A DNA stretch of 64,000 nt from Magnetospira sp. QH-2 (GTDB lineage: Bacteria > Pseudomonadota > Alphaproteobacteria > Rhodospirillales > Magnetospiraceae). The stretch spans positions 3,672,501-3,736,500 of the forward strand of contig NZ_FO538765.1 in assembly GCF_000968135.1 (NCBI RefSeq). Direction: 5' to 3'. The notes beneath the pieces were generated by a model. It was given only the letters and a program-made list of their open reading frames with translations, searched no databases and was not told where the DNA came from. Position numbers and translations under genes: made by a program. Below are positions 8,667 to 16,699 of the stretch, one piece after another (position 1 is the first letter of the stretch; each line of letters opens with the position of its first letter).

Positions 8667-9110
8667 ATGATAGCATTATTAATGGTGATTACCTTCTTAT
8701 GCGCGTATTCAGCTCAGGCAGCGCCGGATATTCCCGGCCCGGCCCAGGTGCATGCGCAGGTGATCCGGGTGATCGACGGCGATACCTTCGAGGCCATGGC
8801 CTATTTGGGCATGGACGTGTATCGGCAGATCACCATCCGGGTGGCGGGGATCAATACCCCGGAGTTGCGCAGCCGTTGTGAGGACAACGACGCCCGGGCG
8901 CGGGAACGGGCCTTGGCCCGCCAGGCCCGCGACCTGAGCCAGGAAATGCTGCAAGACCGGGTGGTCACGCTGATCCGCCCGCGAACCGGCACCTGGCGCG
9001 GACGCATGGTGGCCGAAGTGGTATTGGAAGATGGGCGTTATTTAGCCGAGGTTTTGACCGCCGCCGATCTCAGCCGAGGCGAAGGGCGCTTAGTCTGGTG
9101 CGCCCCGTAG
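8667..9110 (+). CDS. Secreted SNase-like (thermonuclease family) protein
   Basis: 147 residues with a cleavable signal peptide (1-18, ending AQA) and a staphylococcal-nuclease-like OB fold. Family motifs are RVIDGDTFEAMA (calcium-binding Asp), IRVAGINTPELRSRC (active-site Arg and Glu region) and a later Arg in WRGRMVAEV. It is shorter than the secreted nuclease of Staphylococcus and matches the short periplasmic forms common in alphaproteobacteria; substrate and activity are not proven. The last 41 bases overlap the 3' end of the convergent TetR gene. Confidence 0.78.
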   Translation: MIALLMVITFLCAYSAQAAPDIPGPAQVHAQVIRVIDGDTFEAMAYLGMDVYRQITIRVAGINTPELRSRCEDNDARARERALARQARDLSQEMLQDRVVTLIRPRTGTWRGRMVAEVVLEDGRYLAEVLTAADLSRGEGRLVWCAP

Positions 9111-9714
9111 CGGATCCGGCGACCAGCATCTTGCGCGCCAGAAGCTTCATTCGTTCCCCATAGGCCTGTTGTGACCAGCCGCAATCGAGGATGAATCGCT
9201 CCCAGGTCTGCACCGACAGCATGGACCAAAGAATATCCGTGGCCTCGGTGACGGTGAGGGCGGGGGATAGCATGCCGTCGCGATCCAGTGCATCGACGGC
9301 GGCCTGGAATCCCTCGCGCAGGCCCGCCATGCGATCAGCCCAAGCCAGCCGCGCGGCCTCGTCCGTGTCCCCCATGGCCAGCAGGGCCTTGGCCACCCCA
9401 TGGATTTCCGGGATGTAGTGGACCCAGGCCTCGACAAAGGCCTCCAATCGCTCCAGCCCGCTGTCCGCATTGCGGCTGGCCTGCAACCGACCCGCCACAT
9501 CCTTGACCTCGTCCACATAGCGGACGGTGGCGATCAGCAAATCGGCGCGACCGGGAAAATGTAGATAGACCGCCTGACGGCTGATCCCGGCGGTCTTGGC
9601 GATGTCGCTCATGCGCACCGTGCTGTCGCCGGATTCCAACAGAGTCCAGGCGGCTTTCAGGATGCGGGTTCGGGTATCGGCACTTTCACTTGACATGATG
9701 TCAAGATGCCCCAT
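9070..9714 (-). CDS. TetR-family transcriptional regulator
   Basis: 214 residues. The N-terminal TetR helix-turn-helix is clear (RILKAAWTLLESGD, then MSDIAKTAGISRQAVYLHFP, about residues 17-53). The C-terminal half is helical and variable, as expected for a ligand-binding domain. The ATG at 9714 is preceded by AGGA with an 8-base spacer; a second Met at 9696 would put the start inside a palindrome. It is divergent from an NmrA-type reductase gene, and two palindromes of one consensus lie between and just inside the genes. It therefore probably represses itself and the reductase. The effector is unknown. Confidence 0.9.
   Translation of the reverse strand: MGHLDIMSSESADTRTRILKAAWTLLESGDSTVRMSDIAKTAGISRQAVYLHFPGRADLLIATVRYVDEVKDVAGRLQASRNADSGLERLEAFVEAWVHYIPEIHGVAKALLAMGDTDEAARLAWADRMAGLREGFQAAVDALDRDGMLSPALTVTEATDILWSMLSVQTWERFILDCGWSQQAYGERMKLLARKMLVAGSATGRTRLSALRLG
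9689..9705. promoter_or_regulatory. Palindromic operator 1, TetR-type
   Basis: CTTGACATGATGTCAAG is a perfect inverted repeat around one central base. It shares the core TTGACA-N3-TGTCAA with operator 2, and the two centres are 42 bp apart, about four helical turns. It sits in the first codons of the TetR gene, so binding would block its transcription. The assignment is inferred from symmetry and position. Confidence 0.7.
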
Positions 9715-9731
9715 ATGTTAGGTCCTGTCAA

Positions 9732-9746
9732 TTGACACGGTGTCAA
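9732..9746. promoter_or_regulatory. Palindromic operator 2, TetR-type
   Basis: TTGACACGGTGTCAA is a perfect inverted repeat in the 79-bp gap between the divergent TetR and NmrA-type genes. It matches operator 1 in both half-sites. A further overlapping palindrome, GTCAATTGAC, begins at 9727. Confidence 0.72.
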
Positions 9747-9793
9747 GTTGATAAATCTTAACCCAACCCCACCCAACTCCCTGGGAGATGACC

Positions 9794-10651
9794 ATGAAAC
9801 CCCTTGAAAACACCCACCCCGTGCTGGTTCTCGGCGGCAACGGCAAGACCGGACGACGGGTAATGGACCGGCTTCGGGCGCGCGGCAGGGAGGTCCTCGG
9901 CGTCTCCCGCTCCACCACCCCTGCCTTCGATTGGAACGACCCCGCCTCCTGGCCCGATCTCTTGGAGGGCGTGAGCGCGGTCTATATGACGTATCAGCCG
10001 GATTTGGCGGTACCGGGCGCCTTGGACGCGGTTCGTGGCTTCACCGATCTGGCGCTGAAAGCGGGCGTGCGACGCTTGGTGTTGCTGTCCGGGCGTGGGG
10101 AAGAGGAAGCGCAACGGGCCGAGCGGATGCTGCAAGACAGCGATGCTGACTGGACCATCGTCCGCGCCGCCTGGTTCAATCAGAATTTCAGCGAGAATTT
10201 TCTCATGGACGGGGTGCTGGCCGGTAAGATCGCCCTGCCCGCGGGCAGGGTCCAAGAACCCTTTGTCGATGTGGATGACATTGCCGAGGTGGTGGTGGAA
10301 GCCCTGTGCGATGACCGTCACATCGGCCAGTTGTACGAGGTCACCGGCCCCCGCCTGATGACCTTTGCCGAGGTTGTCGCCGAGATCGGCACGGCCTGTG
10401 GACGGGAGGTCTCCTATGAGCATATGGCGCCCGATGACTATGCGGCCTTGTTGCGGCAACACCAGCTTCCTGCGGATTTCGCCAATCTGATCCTGTATCT
10501 GGTGACGACGGTGCTCGACGGGCGCAATGCCTATCTGGCCGACGGCGTTCAGCGGGCTCTGGGCCGACCACCGAAAGATTTTTCGGACTATGCACGCGAG
10601 GTGGCGGCCCAAGGCGCTTGGTCGGTCGTACCAGAGCCGATTTGTGCGTAA
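9794..10651 (+). CDS. NmrA-type NAD(P)-binding reductase-like protein
   Basis: 285-residue atypical short-chain dehydrogenase. It opens with the Rossmann motif VLVLGGNGKTGRRV (about 10-23) and continues through an NmrA/HSCARG-like fold (VYMTYQPDL, GVRRLVLLSG, TIVRAAWFNQNFSE). It lacks a clear YxxxK dyad, as redox-sensor or quinone-reductase-like members often do. The second ATG (9794) is chosen because GGGAG lies 6 bases before it. The divergent TetR gene and shared palindromes suggest induction by a small, perhaps electrophilic, compound; that is inference. Confidence 0.82.
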   Translation: MKPLENTHPVLVLGGNGKTGRRVMDRLRARGREVLGVSRSTTPAFDWNDPASWPDLLEGVSAVYMTYQPDLAVPGALDAVRGFTDLALKAGVRRLVLLSGRGEEEAQRAERMLQDSDADWTIVRAAWFNQNFSENFLMDGVLAGKIALPAGRVQEPFVDVDDIAEVVVEALCDDRHIGQLYEVTGPRLMTFAEVVAEIGTACGREVSYEHMAPDDYAALLRQHQLPADFANLILYLVTTVLDGRNAYLADGVQRALGRPPKDFSDYAREVAAQGAWSVVPEPICA

Positions 10652-10659
10652 AGGCTCTA

Positions 10660-10760
10660 GATCACGTCGTGTTTGATCGGATTCGATCAAACATGAAAAA
10701 CGTGATCGATTCCAATAAGGTCGCGCGTGTCTAACGGGTCCGATTGGACCCGACACGCGC
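10660..10760. repeat. Array of three nested palindromes, possible intergenic repeat element
   Basis: Between two convergent genes lies a compact palindromic block. An outer stem GATCACG/CGTGATC (10660-10666 with 10701-10707) encloses an inner 10-bp stem TGTTTGATCG/CGATCAAACA (10670-10679 with 10684-10693). A separate bulged hairpin follows at 10723-10760. CTAG occurs near both ends (10657-10660 and 10760-10763). The organisation resembles REP/RIME-type dispersed repeats, but no second copy was noticed in this window. Confidence 0.5.
10723..10760. terminator. Bidirectional terminator-like hairpin between convergent genes
   Basis: GCGCGTGTC (10723-10731) pairs with GACACGCGC (10752-10760), and GGGTCC pairs with GGACCC around a GATT loop, leaving a 4-base TAAC bulge. 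It touches the stop codon of the Crp/Fnr gene and follows the NmrA-type gene. There is no U tract, so it may act with Rho or simply protect 3' ends. Confidence 0.55.
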
Positions 10761-11371
10761 TAGGTCGCAATCCGGTCGGTGGGAAAAAGCCGCACCGACC
10801 GGCCGTCGCGCGCCAGGCGGCCCTGCTTTTGTAGTCGCGACAACACCCGATACAGCGCCTCATGGGTCAGTCCGATCTCGCTGGCCCACTGCATCCAGGT
10901 TCCTGGAATGGTCGCCACGCCCTGTTCCGACTCCAAGACCCGCAACGCCGTCATGACCCGCTCATCGGCCGATCGAATGCCCCGGATTTCACAGCGGGTT
11001 CGGGCCTGTTGCAGTTGTCGCGCCAACCGTTGGGTAAAGGCCAAGGCAAAAGCGGGATCGGACCGCAGGCACTCCAGAAAGACTTGGCGCGGGGTTGCCA
11101 GGACAACGCTGGCCACCGTTGCCACACCATCGCAGTGATAGGCCTCGGAAAACACGGATGCTTCGGCAAAGGTCTCGCCGGGATGGATACTCTGAATGGT
11201 AATATCGGCTCCGTCGCGACCGGGACGGATCAACCGCAGGCCGCCACTTTCAAGGTAAAATAGCTTCGAAGGTTCCGCCCCCCGGTGAAACAGCATCTCG
11301 CGCGGGTCCAAAAGGCGGCGCTCCGCGCCCTGCCACAGATCATCCCATGAAAAAGTGTCGCTTCCAGTCAC
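10760..11371 (-). CDS. Crp/Fnr-family transcriptional regulator
   Basis: 203 residues with an N-terminal cyclic-nucleotide-binding-like beta-roll (about 20-115) and a C-terminal winged helix with the recognition region WASEIGLTHEALYRVLSRLQ (about 160-179). The N-terminal cysteine cluster of oxygen-sensing Fnr is absent; its three cysteines are scattered (AYHC, LEC, TRC). It therefore resembles Dnr/NnrR-like or Crp-like branches that sense NO through haem or another small ligand. It is divergent from a cytochrome c'-like gene, and a strong Fnr/Dnr-type palindrome lies between them, which suggests autoregulation and control of that gene. Confidence 0.88.
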   Translation of the reverse strand: MTGSDTFSWDDLWQGAERRLLDPREMLFHRGAEPSKLFYLESGGLRLIRPGRDGADITIQSIHPGETFAEASVFSEAYHCDGVATVASVVLATPRQVFLECLRSDPAFALAFTQRLARQLQQARTRCEIRGIRSADERVMTALRVLESEQGVATIPGTWMQWASEIGLTHEALYRVLSRLQKQGRLARDGRSVRLFPTDRIAT

Positions 11372-11391
11372 CCTCTGTCCCCGCCCTCGAC

Positions 11392-11411
11392 GATATGATC
11401 CAGATCATATC
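11392..11411. promoter_or_regulatory. Fnr/Dnr-type operator palindrome
   Basis: GATATGATC-CA-GATCATATC is a perfect 9+2+9 inverted repeat. Its core TGAT-N4-ATCA matches the half-sites of Fnr/Dnr-family proteins (TTGAT-N4-ATCAA) apart from the outermost pair. Flanking CGCCCTCG and CGAGGGCG extend the symmetry with a 2-base offset. It lies 20 bp upstream of the Crp/Fnr gene start and 132 bp upstream of the cytochrome gene. Confidence 0.75.
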
Positions 11412-11543
11412 CGAGGGCGGGCTGGCCTGCTAGTGTTCCATCGACGTTCCTCTCGGTGCCTGCCCCATACAAGGATGAGGACGTCGATTCAACCGCACAA
11501 GCCTGAGGTTCCAACAAAAAATGTTCCGGAGGATTCCCACCCC

Positions 11544-11993
11544 ATGAAGCACCTATGGACCCCCCTTGCCCTGATTGCCCCGCTGCTGCTTGCCTCCGCC
11601 GCCACCGCCCAGGACGATACCCGGGAACTGGTCAAGCTGCCGGAGATGATGCAACAACATATGATGAGCAATATGCGGGATCACCTGTTGGCCCTGGACG
11701 AGATCCTCGGGCTACTGGCCGAAGGCAAGAATACACAGGCCGGAGAGTTGGCGGAACAACGCATCGGTATGTCGTCTCTGACTCTTCACGGCGCCGACCA
11801 CATGGGCCCCTACATGCCCGAGGGCATGCGCGCCGCTGGAACGGAAATGCACCGCCGGGCCAGCCGCTTCGCCCTGGCGGCGCAGGAAGCCGAACTGGAC
11901 CAGACCTATGAAGCGCAGCAGAAAGTCTTCGCCGCCCTGCAAGGCATCACCGAGAACTGCAATGCCTGCCATATGGGTTACCGGTTGCGGTAG
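11544..11993 (+). CDS. Periplasmic cytochrome c'-like protein
   Basis: 149 residues with a signal peptide (1-22, ending ATAQ) and a helical body. A single haem c site, CNACH (C139, C142, H143), lies 6 residues from the C-terminus. A C-terminal CxxCH in a four-helix protein of about 130 mature residues is the layout of cytochromes c' and c556. Many Met and His residues in the first helices (MMQQHMMSNMRDH) could supply a sixth ligand. Cytochromes c' bind NO, which fits the adjacent Fnr/Dnr-type regulator and operator; this link is inference. GGAGG lies 11 bases upstream of the ATG. Confidence 0.8.
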   Translation: MKHLWTPLALIAPLLLASAATAQDDTRELVKLPEMMQQHMMSNMRDHLLALDEILGLLAEGKNTQAGELAEQRIGMSSLTLHGADHMGPYMPEGMRAAGTEMHRRASRFALAAQEAELDQTYEAQQKVFAALQGITENCNACHMGYRLR

Positions 11994-12046
11994 CAGCGAG
12001 GAGTCCGGGATGCTAGAACGGGTTCACCGAATCGGGAGAGCCTACC

Positions 12047-12844
12047 GTGAGCCTGCTGCAATTGACCGTCATCGCCCTGGTCCAGGGCATTACCGAGTTT
12101 TTGCCCATTTCCTCGTCCGGGCACCTGATTTTGGTACCGCAGCTGACCGGCTGGGAGGATCAGGGGCTGTTGATGGACGTGGCGGTGCATGTGGGCACGC
12201 TGCTCGCCGTGATGCTGTATTTCTGGCGCGATGTCTGGGCCATGCTGAGTGGATTGGGCAATCTGTTCAAAGGCCGCCTGGATCCCGGTGCACGCATGGT
12301 GTTGCTGGTTGTGGTGGCAACAATCCCGGTGATTGGCGTCGGCTACTTGGCCAAGGATTTTGTCTCCACCCATCTACGCTCCATCGAGGTGATTGCCTGG
12401 GCGACCTTGGGCTTCGGTATTGTCATCTACATCGCCGACCGACTGGGCATGACCATGCGGCGCATGGAACATCTGGGGTTCAGCGACGCGGTGATCATCG
12501 GCCTATCCCAATGCCTGGCCTTGATCCCCGGCACCAGCCGTTCGGGCATCACCATGGCCGCCGCCCGGGCCCTGGGCATGGAACGCCCCGACGCGGCGCG
12601 CTTTTCCATGCTGATCTCCATGCCGACGATCCTCGGTGCGGGCGTATTGGCGGGCAAAGACCTTTATGAAAGCGGCAATGCCCAGCTTTCCTTCGATGCC
12701 CTGATCGCCGGGGGGTTGGCCTTCGCCTCGGCCCTGGTGGCCATCTGGGGCCTCATGGCCTGGCTCAAACGGGCCTCTTTCACGCCCTTTGTCATCTACC
12801 GGATGCTGCTGGGCGTGGGGTTGCTGGCACTGGCTTACGGGTAA
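12047..12844 (+). CDS. uppP: Undecaprenyl-diphosphatase
   Basis: 265-residue integral membrane enzyme of the BacA/UppP family, which dephosphorylates undecaprenyl diphosphate and so recycles the lipid carrier for peptidoglycan and surface polysaccharide. Both signature motifs are present: QGITEFLPISSSGHL (13-27) and PGTSRSG (near 165). The start is GTG with GGGAGAG 6 bases upstream. The downstream region carries other polyprenyl-linked envelope genes, although the next gene is on the opposite strand, with no gap between the two stops. Confidence 0.96.
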   Translation: MSLLQLTVIALVQGITEFLPISSSGHLILVPQLTGWEDQGLLMDVAVHVGTLLAVMLYFWRDVWAMLSGLGNLFKGRLDPGARMVLLVVVATIPVIGVGYLAKDFVSTHLRSIEVIAWATLGFGIVIYIADRLGMTMRRMEHLGFSDAVIIGLSQCLALIPGTSRSGITMAAARALGMERPDAARFSMLISMPTILGAGVLAGKDLYESGNAQLSFDALIAGGLAFASALVAIWGLMAWLKRASFTPFVIYRMLLGVGLLALAYG

Positions 12845-14098
12845 TCACCGTTCATACGCGCCCAGGTCCAACGGCCCGTTGCGTTTGCGGACCACCTTGT
12901 TGAGCGGATGAACATATTCGTATTCCGGCCAAAGGGGCTGGGTACCATCCACGCCGGGGTCCATACCCACGTCCAACGCCGGAGAAATCGCTGTCAGACG
13001 CATGTCCAGGTTCAACGGGTCCACGAAGCCCGGTTGCGGCTCATCGGTGAGCGCCAACAGTCTGAAAGGTTGCAGCAACAACCCAAAATCATCGGCAACC
13101 ATGGACGCGACCTCGGACCAGCCGTGACGGCGCAGGTGCATATTGCTCCCCATCTCGGCGGGGCCGATAACGAATTTGCCCTGACCGATGGCCAGATTGT
13201 TGATCAGACGCACCGGCGTCTGCGTGCCATTGACGATGAACCGCCCGGTGGCATTGCGATTGACGATGGTATTGTTGACCACCCGGAACCGGTGCGCCGG
13301 GTGCTGTTTCTTCTTCTCCACGCCCAGGGCGATCATGGCATTGTTGAGGGCCTTGGCGCTTTGTTCGATCACATTGCCGATAATCGTGACATCCCCCCCA
13401 TTGGGCACGTCGATCAGATAGCTGGCCTGACCCTCGGCACCTTCGACCAGTTCGTTGTAGGCAATTACGGTCTTATGCGCCCGGCTCTTGACCAGGTGCC
13501 CCACCACGGATCGATGGCTGGCGCTGTAGCGCAGGGTGAAACTGCGGACATGGGTGATATACATATTGTGGGAGTAGCCATCTCCGGCACCGTTGTGGTC
13601 GAATTCCGAATGCTCGACCAGAATATCGCTTTCGGCGACAGGATTGGTCAGGATGCCATTCTCATTGTCACGAAAGACGCAGCCGATCACCGTGAGGCCC
13701 TTGCCTTCGGAGCGGATCCCGGCACCGTTTTTGGCGTTGGCTTTGGCCCCGCTGAATTCGATCCCAGAGACTCGAACCCGGTCGCCCTTGATCACCCAGA
13801 TCCCCTTTTGATCGGCGATTTGACCATTGGCCTGTAGTTTGACCGGGCCCCCGTTTGACCGCAGGATCAGATCATTCTGTTTCCATACCGCCACATCGCC
13901 GGGATAGCTGCCGGCATCAATCTGTACAATGTCGCCGTCCTTGGCCACTTTGGCCGCCGCGCTGGGAGTCTTCAGCGCCCGCAAGGGGCCAACCTGCAAA
14001 ACGTCGCCCAGAGCTTGGTTTGCCGGGATCAAGCCTCCGAGATACAGGGCCGCCACGACCAGAAGCCGGAAACCCGTGAATCGCTGTTCCATATTCAT
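12845..14098 (-). CDS. Secreted right-handed parallel beta-helix protein
   Basis: 417 residues from the ATG at 14098, which has AAGGGG 5 bases upstream; the ATG at 14113 is part of that ribosome site. A signal peptide (about 1-31, ending ALG) is followed by repeated short beta-strand turns, for example GIWVIKGDRVRVSGIEFSGA, GLTVIGCVFRDNENGI and DILVEHSEFDHNG. This is typical of pectate-lyase-like PbH1 repeats. It ends with DLGAYER, a motif often closing such proteins. These folds usually bind or cleave polysaccharides, but no catalytic set was recognised and the substrate is unknown. Its place among polyprenyl-linked sugar genes suggests a surface-glycan role. Confidence 0.75.
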   Translation of the reverse strand: MNMEQRFTGFRLLVVAALYLGGLIPANQALGDVLQVGPLRALKTPSAAAKVAKDGDIVQIDAGSYPGDVAVWKQNDLILRSNGGPVKLQANGQIADQKGIWVIKGDRVRVSGIEFSGAKANAKNGAGIRSEGKGLTVIGCVFRDNENGILTNPVAESDILVEHSEFDHNGAGDGYSHNMYITHVRSFTLRYSASHRSVVGHLVKSRAHKTVIAYNELVEGAEGQASYLIDVPNGGDVTIIGNVIEQSAKALNNAMIALGVEKKKQHPAHRFRVVNNTIVNRNATGRFIVNGTQTPVRLINNLAIGQGKFVIGPAEMGSNMHLRRHGWSEVASMVADDFGLLLQPFRLLALTDEPQPGFVDPLNLDMRLTAISPALDVGMDPGVDGTQPLWPEYEYVHPLNKVVRKRNGPLDLGAYER

Positions 14099-14222
14099 GA
14101 TTGCCCCTTCCATGAAACGAAATCCCTACGAAGATGATAGGCAATTCAACGCCCGACCGAAATGTTTAATCCATGACCAGTCGGGACATGAACCCGTCAT
14201 CGTCCCGTGAAGGCCCTCCCCT

Positions 14223-15902
14223 GTGAAGGAGGATCGTGATACACCGGATTCCCGAACATGGTTCAGCCCCAGCGAGGCCGCCTTGCATAGCCTTTTCGAC
14301 AACATGACAGACGGCCAGCGGCCCTTCATTCTGTTGAGCCTTTGGTGTTTGTTGCTCTATGCGACCACCATCGCCGCCCTGCCGCCCATGGACCGGGACG
14401 AGGCTCGCTTCGCCCAGGCCTCGGCGCAGATGCTGGAAACCGGTGATTATGTGCGCATCCGCTTTCAGGACAAGGCCCGCAACAAGAAACCGGCGGGGAT
14501 CTATTGGCTACAGGCCGCCTCGGTGTCGTTGTTGAGTTCGGAGACGGCACGCGAAATCTGGGCCTACCGGGTGCCCTCGGCCCTGGGGGCCTGGATCGCG
14601 ACCTTGCTGACCTTCGCCATTGGGGCGCGATTGTTCGAACGACGAACGGCGCTGCTCGGCGCCTTGTCCCTGGGTGGCTGTATGATGCTATTCGTCGAGG
14701 CCCATTTGGCCAAGACCGATGCGGTGCTGCTGGCCACCATTGTCGGCGCCCAATGGGCCCTGGCACGCATCTATCTGGGCACCCGCGATGGCTCGCGCCC
14801 GCCCGCCCTGTGGGCCTTCTGGCTGTGGCTGGCGTTGGGCCTTGGATTCCTGATCAAGGGGCCGGTCCCTATGATGGTGGTGGCCCTGACCGCGGCGACC
14901 CTGTCCATCGCTGATCGGGACGGTAAATGGCTGAAAGGGCTTTACCCCGTTTGGGGCGTCCCCTTGATGCTGCTCATCGTGTTGCCCTGGTTCGTGCTCG
15001 CCGGGCAGGCCTTCATCGCCGACGCGGTGGGCAAGGACCTGCTGCCCAAGTTGATGAGCGGCCAGGAATCCCATGGCGCCCCGCCGGGCTACTATCTGTT
15101 GTTGATGACGGTCTTTTTGTTCCCGGCTTCTCTCTATGTATGGCCCGCCTTGTTCCGGTCGTGGAAGGTTCGTCTGCATCCGGGTATCCGCTTCTGTCTC
15201 GCCTGGTTGATTCCGGCCTGGATTGTCTTCGAATTGATTCCCACCAAATTGCCCCATTATGTACTGCCGATGTATCCGGCCTTGGCCCTGCTCACCGCCC
15301 GAGCGGCCTTGAATCGGGATCTGAGGGATTGGGGCACGAAAATCGGCATGATGGTCTGGGCTTTGGTCCCCGTTGCCCTGGGCGTCGCGGCCTTGGCTTT
15401 GCCTGTGATCTATGGGGACGGCTTTGATTTGTTGATGCTGATCCCGGCGATGATCGCCGTGGCCCTGTTGATTGTGGTACTACCCCGAGCCTGGCGCGGG
15501 GACTCGCCGGTGGCCATGAACCAGGCCATGGGCCTGGGTGTCTTGCTGCTGATCACCGTGGTCGGTCTGGCCTTGCCCAGCCTGGAAAGCTTCAAGGGCT
15601 CCGTCCGGGTGGCCGAGGCCCTGCCCGACAACCACGGTCCCTTGGCGACGGCGGGATACCACGAACCCAGTCTGGTCTTCCTGGCCGGAACCGATACCAA
15701 ACTTGTGGACGGCGGATCGGCGGCGGCCCATCTGCTGGACGGCCACGGCCCGGCGGTGGTCAACGACCGGGAACAGGCAGCCTTTGACCAGGCTGTCGGC
15801 GAGAGCAAGATTGCCCCAGACCGGGTCGTCCGCGCCTTCAATTACTCGCGCGGACGCTGGGAGTTGCTTTCTCTGTACCTGCCAAAGGGAGGGCAACCAT
15901 GA
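14223..15902 (+). CDS. GT39/ArnT-like integral membrane glycosyltransferase
   Basis: 559 residues with roughly ten or more membrane segments and the hallmark first periplasmic-loop motif MDRDEARFAQ (56-65) of the ArnT/PMT family. These enzymes move sugars from polyprenyl phosphate to lipid A or protein. The GTG at 14223 (GAAGG 9 bases upstream) is used; an ATG at 14304 just before the first membrane helix is a plausible alternative. The PAP2 phosphatase gene starts within its stop codon. Lipid A or another glycan as acceptor cannot be decided from sequence. Confidence 0.82.
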   Translation: MKEDRDTPDSRTWFSPSEAALHSLFDNMTDGQRPFILLSLWCLLLYATTIAALPPMDRDEARFAQASAQMLETGDYVRIRFQDKARNKKPAGIYWLQAASVSLLSSETAREIWAYRVPSALGAWIATLLTFAIGARLFERRTALLGALSLGGCMMLFVEAHLAKTDAVLLATIVGAQWALARIYLGTRDGSRPPALWAFWLWLALGLGFLIKGPVPMMVVALTAATLSIADRDGKWLKGLYPVWGVPLMLLIVLPWFVLAGQAFIADAVGKDLLPKLMSGQESHGAPPGYYLLLMTVFLFPASLYVWPALFRSWKVRLHPGIRFCLAWLIPAWIVFELIPTKLPHYVLPMYPALALLTARAALNRDLRDWGTKIGMMVWALVPVALGVAALALPVIYGDGFDLLMLIPAMIAVALLIVVLPRAWRGDSPVAMNQAMGLGVLLLITVVGLALPSLESFKGSVRVAEALPDNHGPLATAGYHEPSLVFLAGTDTKLVDGGSAAAHLLDGHGPAVVNDREQAAFDQAVGESKIAPDRVVRAFNYSRGRWELLSLYLPKGGQP

Positions 15903-16699
15903 AGGCCTTGTGGCGGATGCTCCGTGCCGCGCCCCTTCGGATCTCGCTGTTTGTTTTAGGCTCCCTGGCACTGGTCAGCATCGGGTTATGGGATCAGTCG
16001 GTGGCGCTGTATTTCAAGCATGACGCCGATCGGGAAGTGGTGGCCTTTTTCAAGACCATCACCGACGCAGGCAAGCCCGAGGCCTATTATATTCTCGCCG
16101 CCGTGGCGCTGTTGCTGTCGCGCTGGCGGCTGTACTTTGTCGTGGAGGAGCAAGCCCGGCTGTTTTGGGACAAGGTGGGGAACGCCGCAGCCTTCACCGC
16201 CATGTCGTTGATCCTGTCCGGGCTGCTGGTCAATGTATTGAAGTTGGTGTTTAGCCGCCATCGCCCCCGCGACCTGTTCGAGCAAGGACAATTCGGGTTC
16301 GATTTCCTGGCCTTCGATAGCCACCTGCATTCCTTTCCCTCGGGCCACACACAGGTGGCCTTTGCCTTGGCGACCTGCTTGGTGATCGTGCTGCCCAGGC
16401 TGGACCATCTGTGGCTGGTGTTCGCCCTGGTGATTTCCTTTTCACGCATCGCCACCAGCGTCCATTTTCCCGGTGACGTGATCATGGGTGCCTGGGTCGG
16501 ATTGATGATGCCGGTCCTATTGAAAAGGCTGGTCTATGACCGCCGCCGGATCCCCTTTCAATTCAATGCCAACCCGGGGCTCTTGATGCGGGCCCGCGTG
16601 CGGCTCGACCGCTGGTCAGGCGTGACTTGTGCGGCGCAAGAAACTGCCTATACTGCGCGCCGTTCCGATCCCCCCAAGCAAGAGGACCAAGGCTCATGA
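15899..16699 (+). CDS. PAP2-family membrane phosphatase
   Basis: 266 residues with about six membrane segments and all three phosphatase motifs: K115 with RHRPR (120-124), PSGH (147-150) and [12 protein letters not shown] (182-193). Such enzymes hydrolyse lipid phosphates such as undecaprenyl diphosphate, or remove phosphate from lipid A. The gene overlaps the GT39-like gene by ATGA and its own stop overlaps the argG start, so all three are probably co-transcribed. Together with uppP nearby this suggests lipid-carrier recycling or lipid A remodelling. Confidence 0.88.
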   Translation: MKALWRMLRAAPLRISLFVLGSLALVSIGLWDQSVALYFKHDADREVVAFFKTITDAGKPEAYYILAAVALLLSRWRLYFVVEEQARLFWDKVGNAAAFTAMSLILSGLLVNVLKLVFSRHRPRDLFEQGQFGFDFLAFDSHLHSFPSGHTQVAFALATCLVIVLPRLDHLWLVFALVISFSRIATSVHFPGDVIMGAWVGLMMPVLLKRLVYDRRRIPFQFNANPGLLMRARVRLDRWSGVTCAAQETAYTARRSDPPKQEDQGS

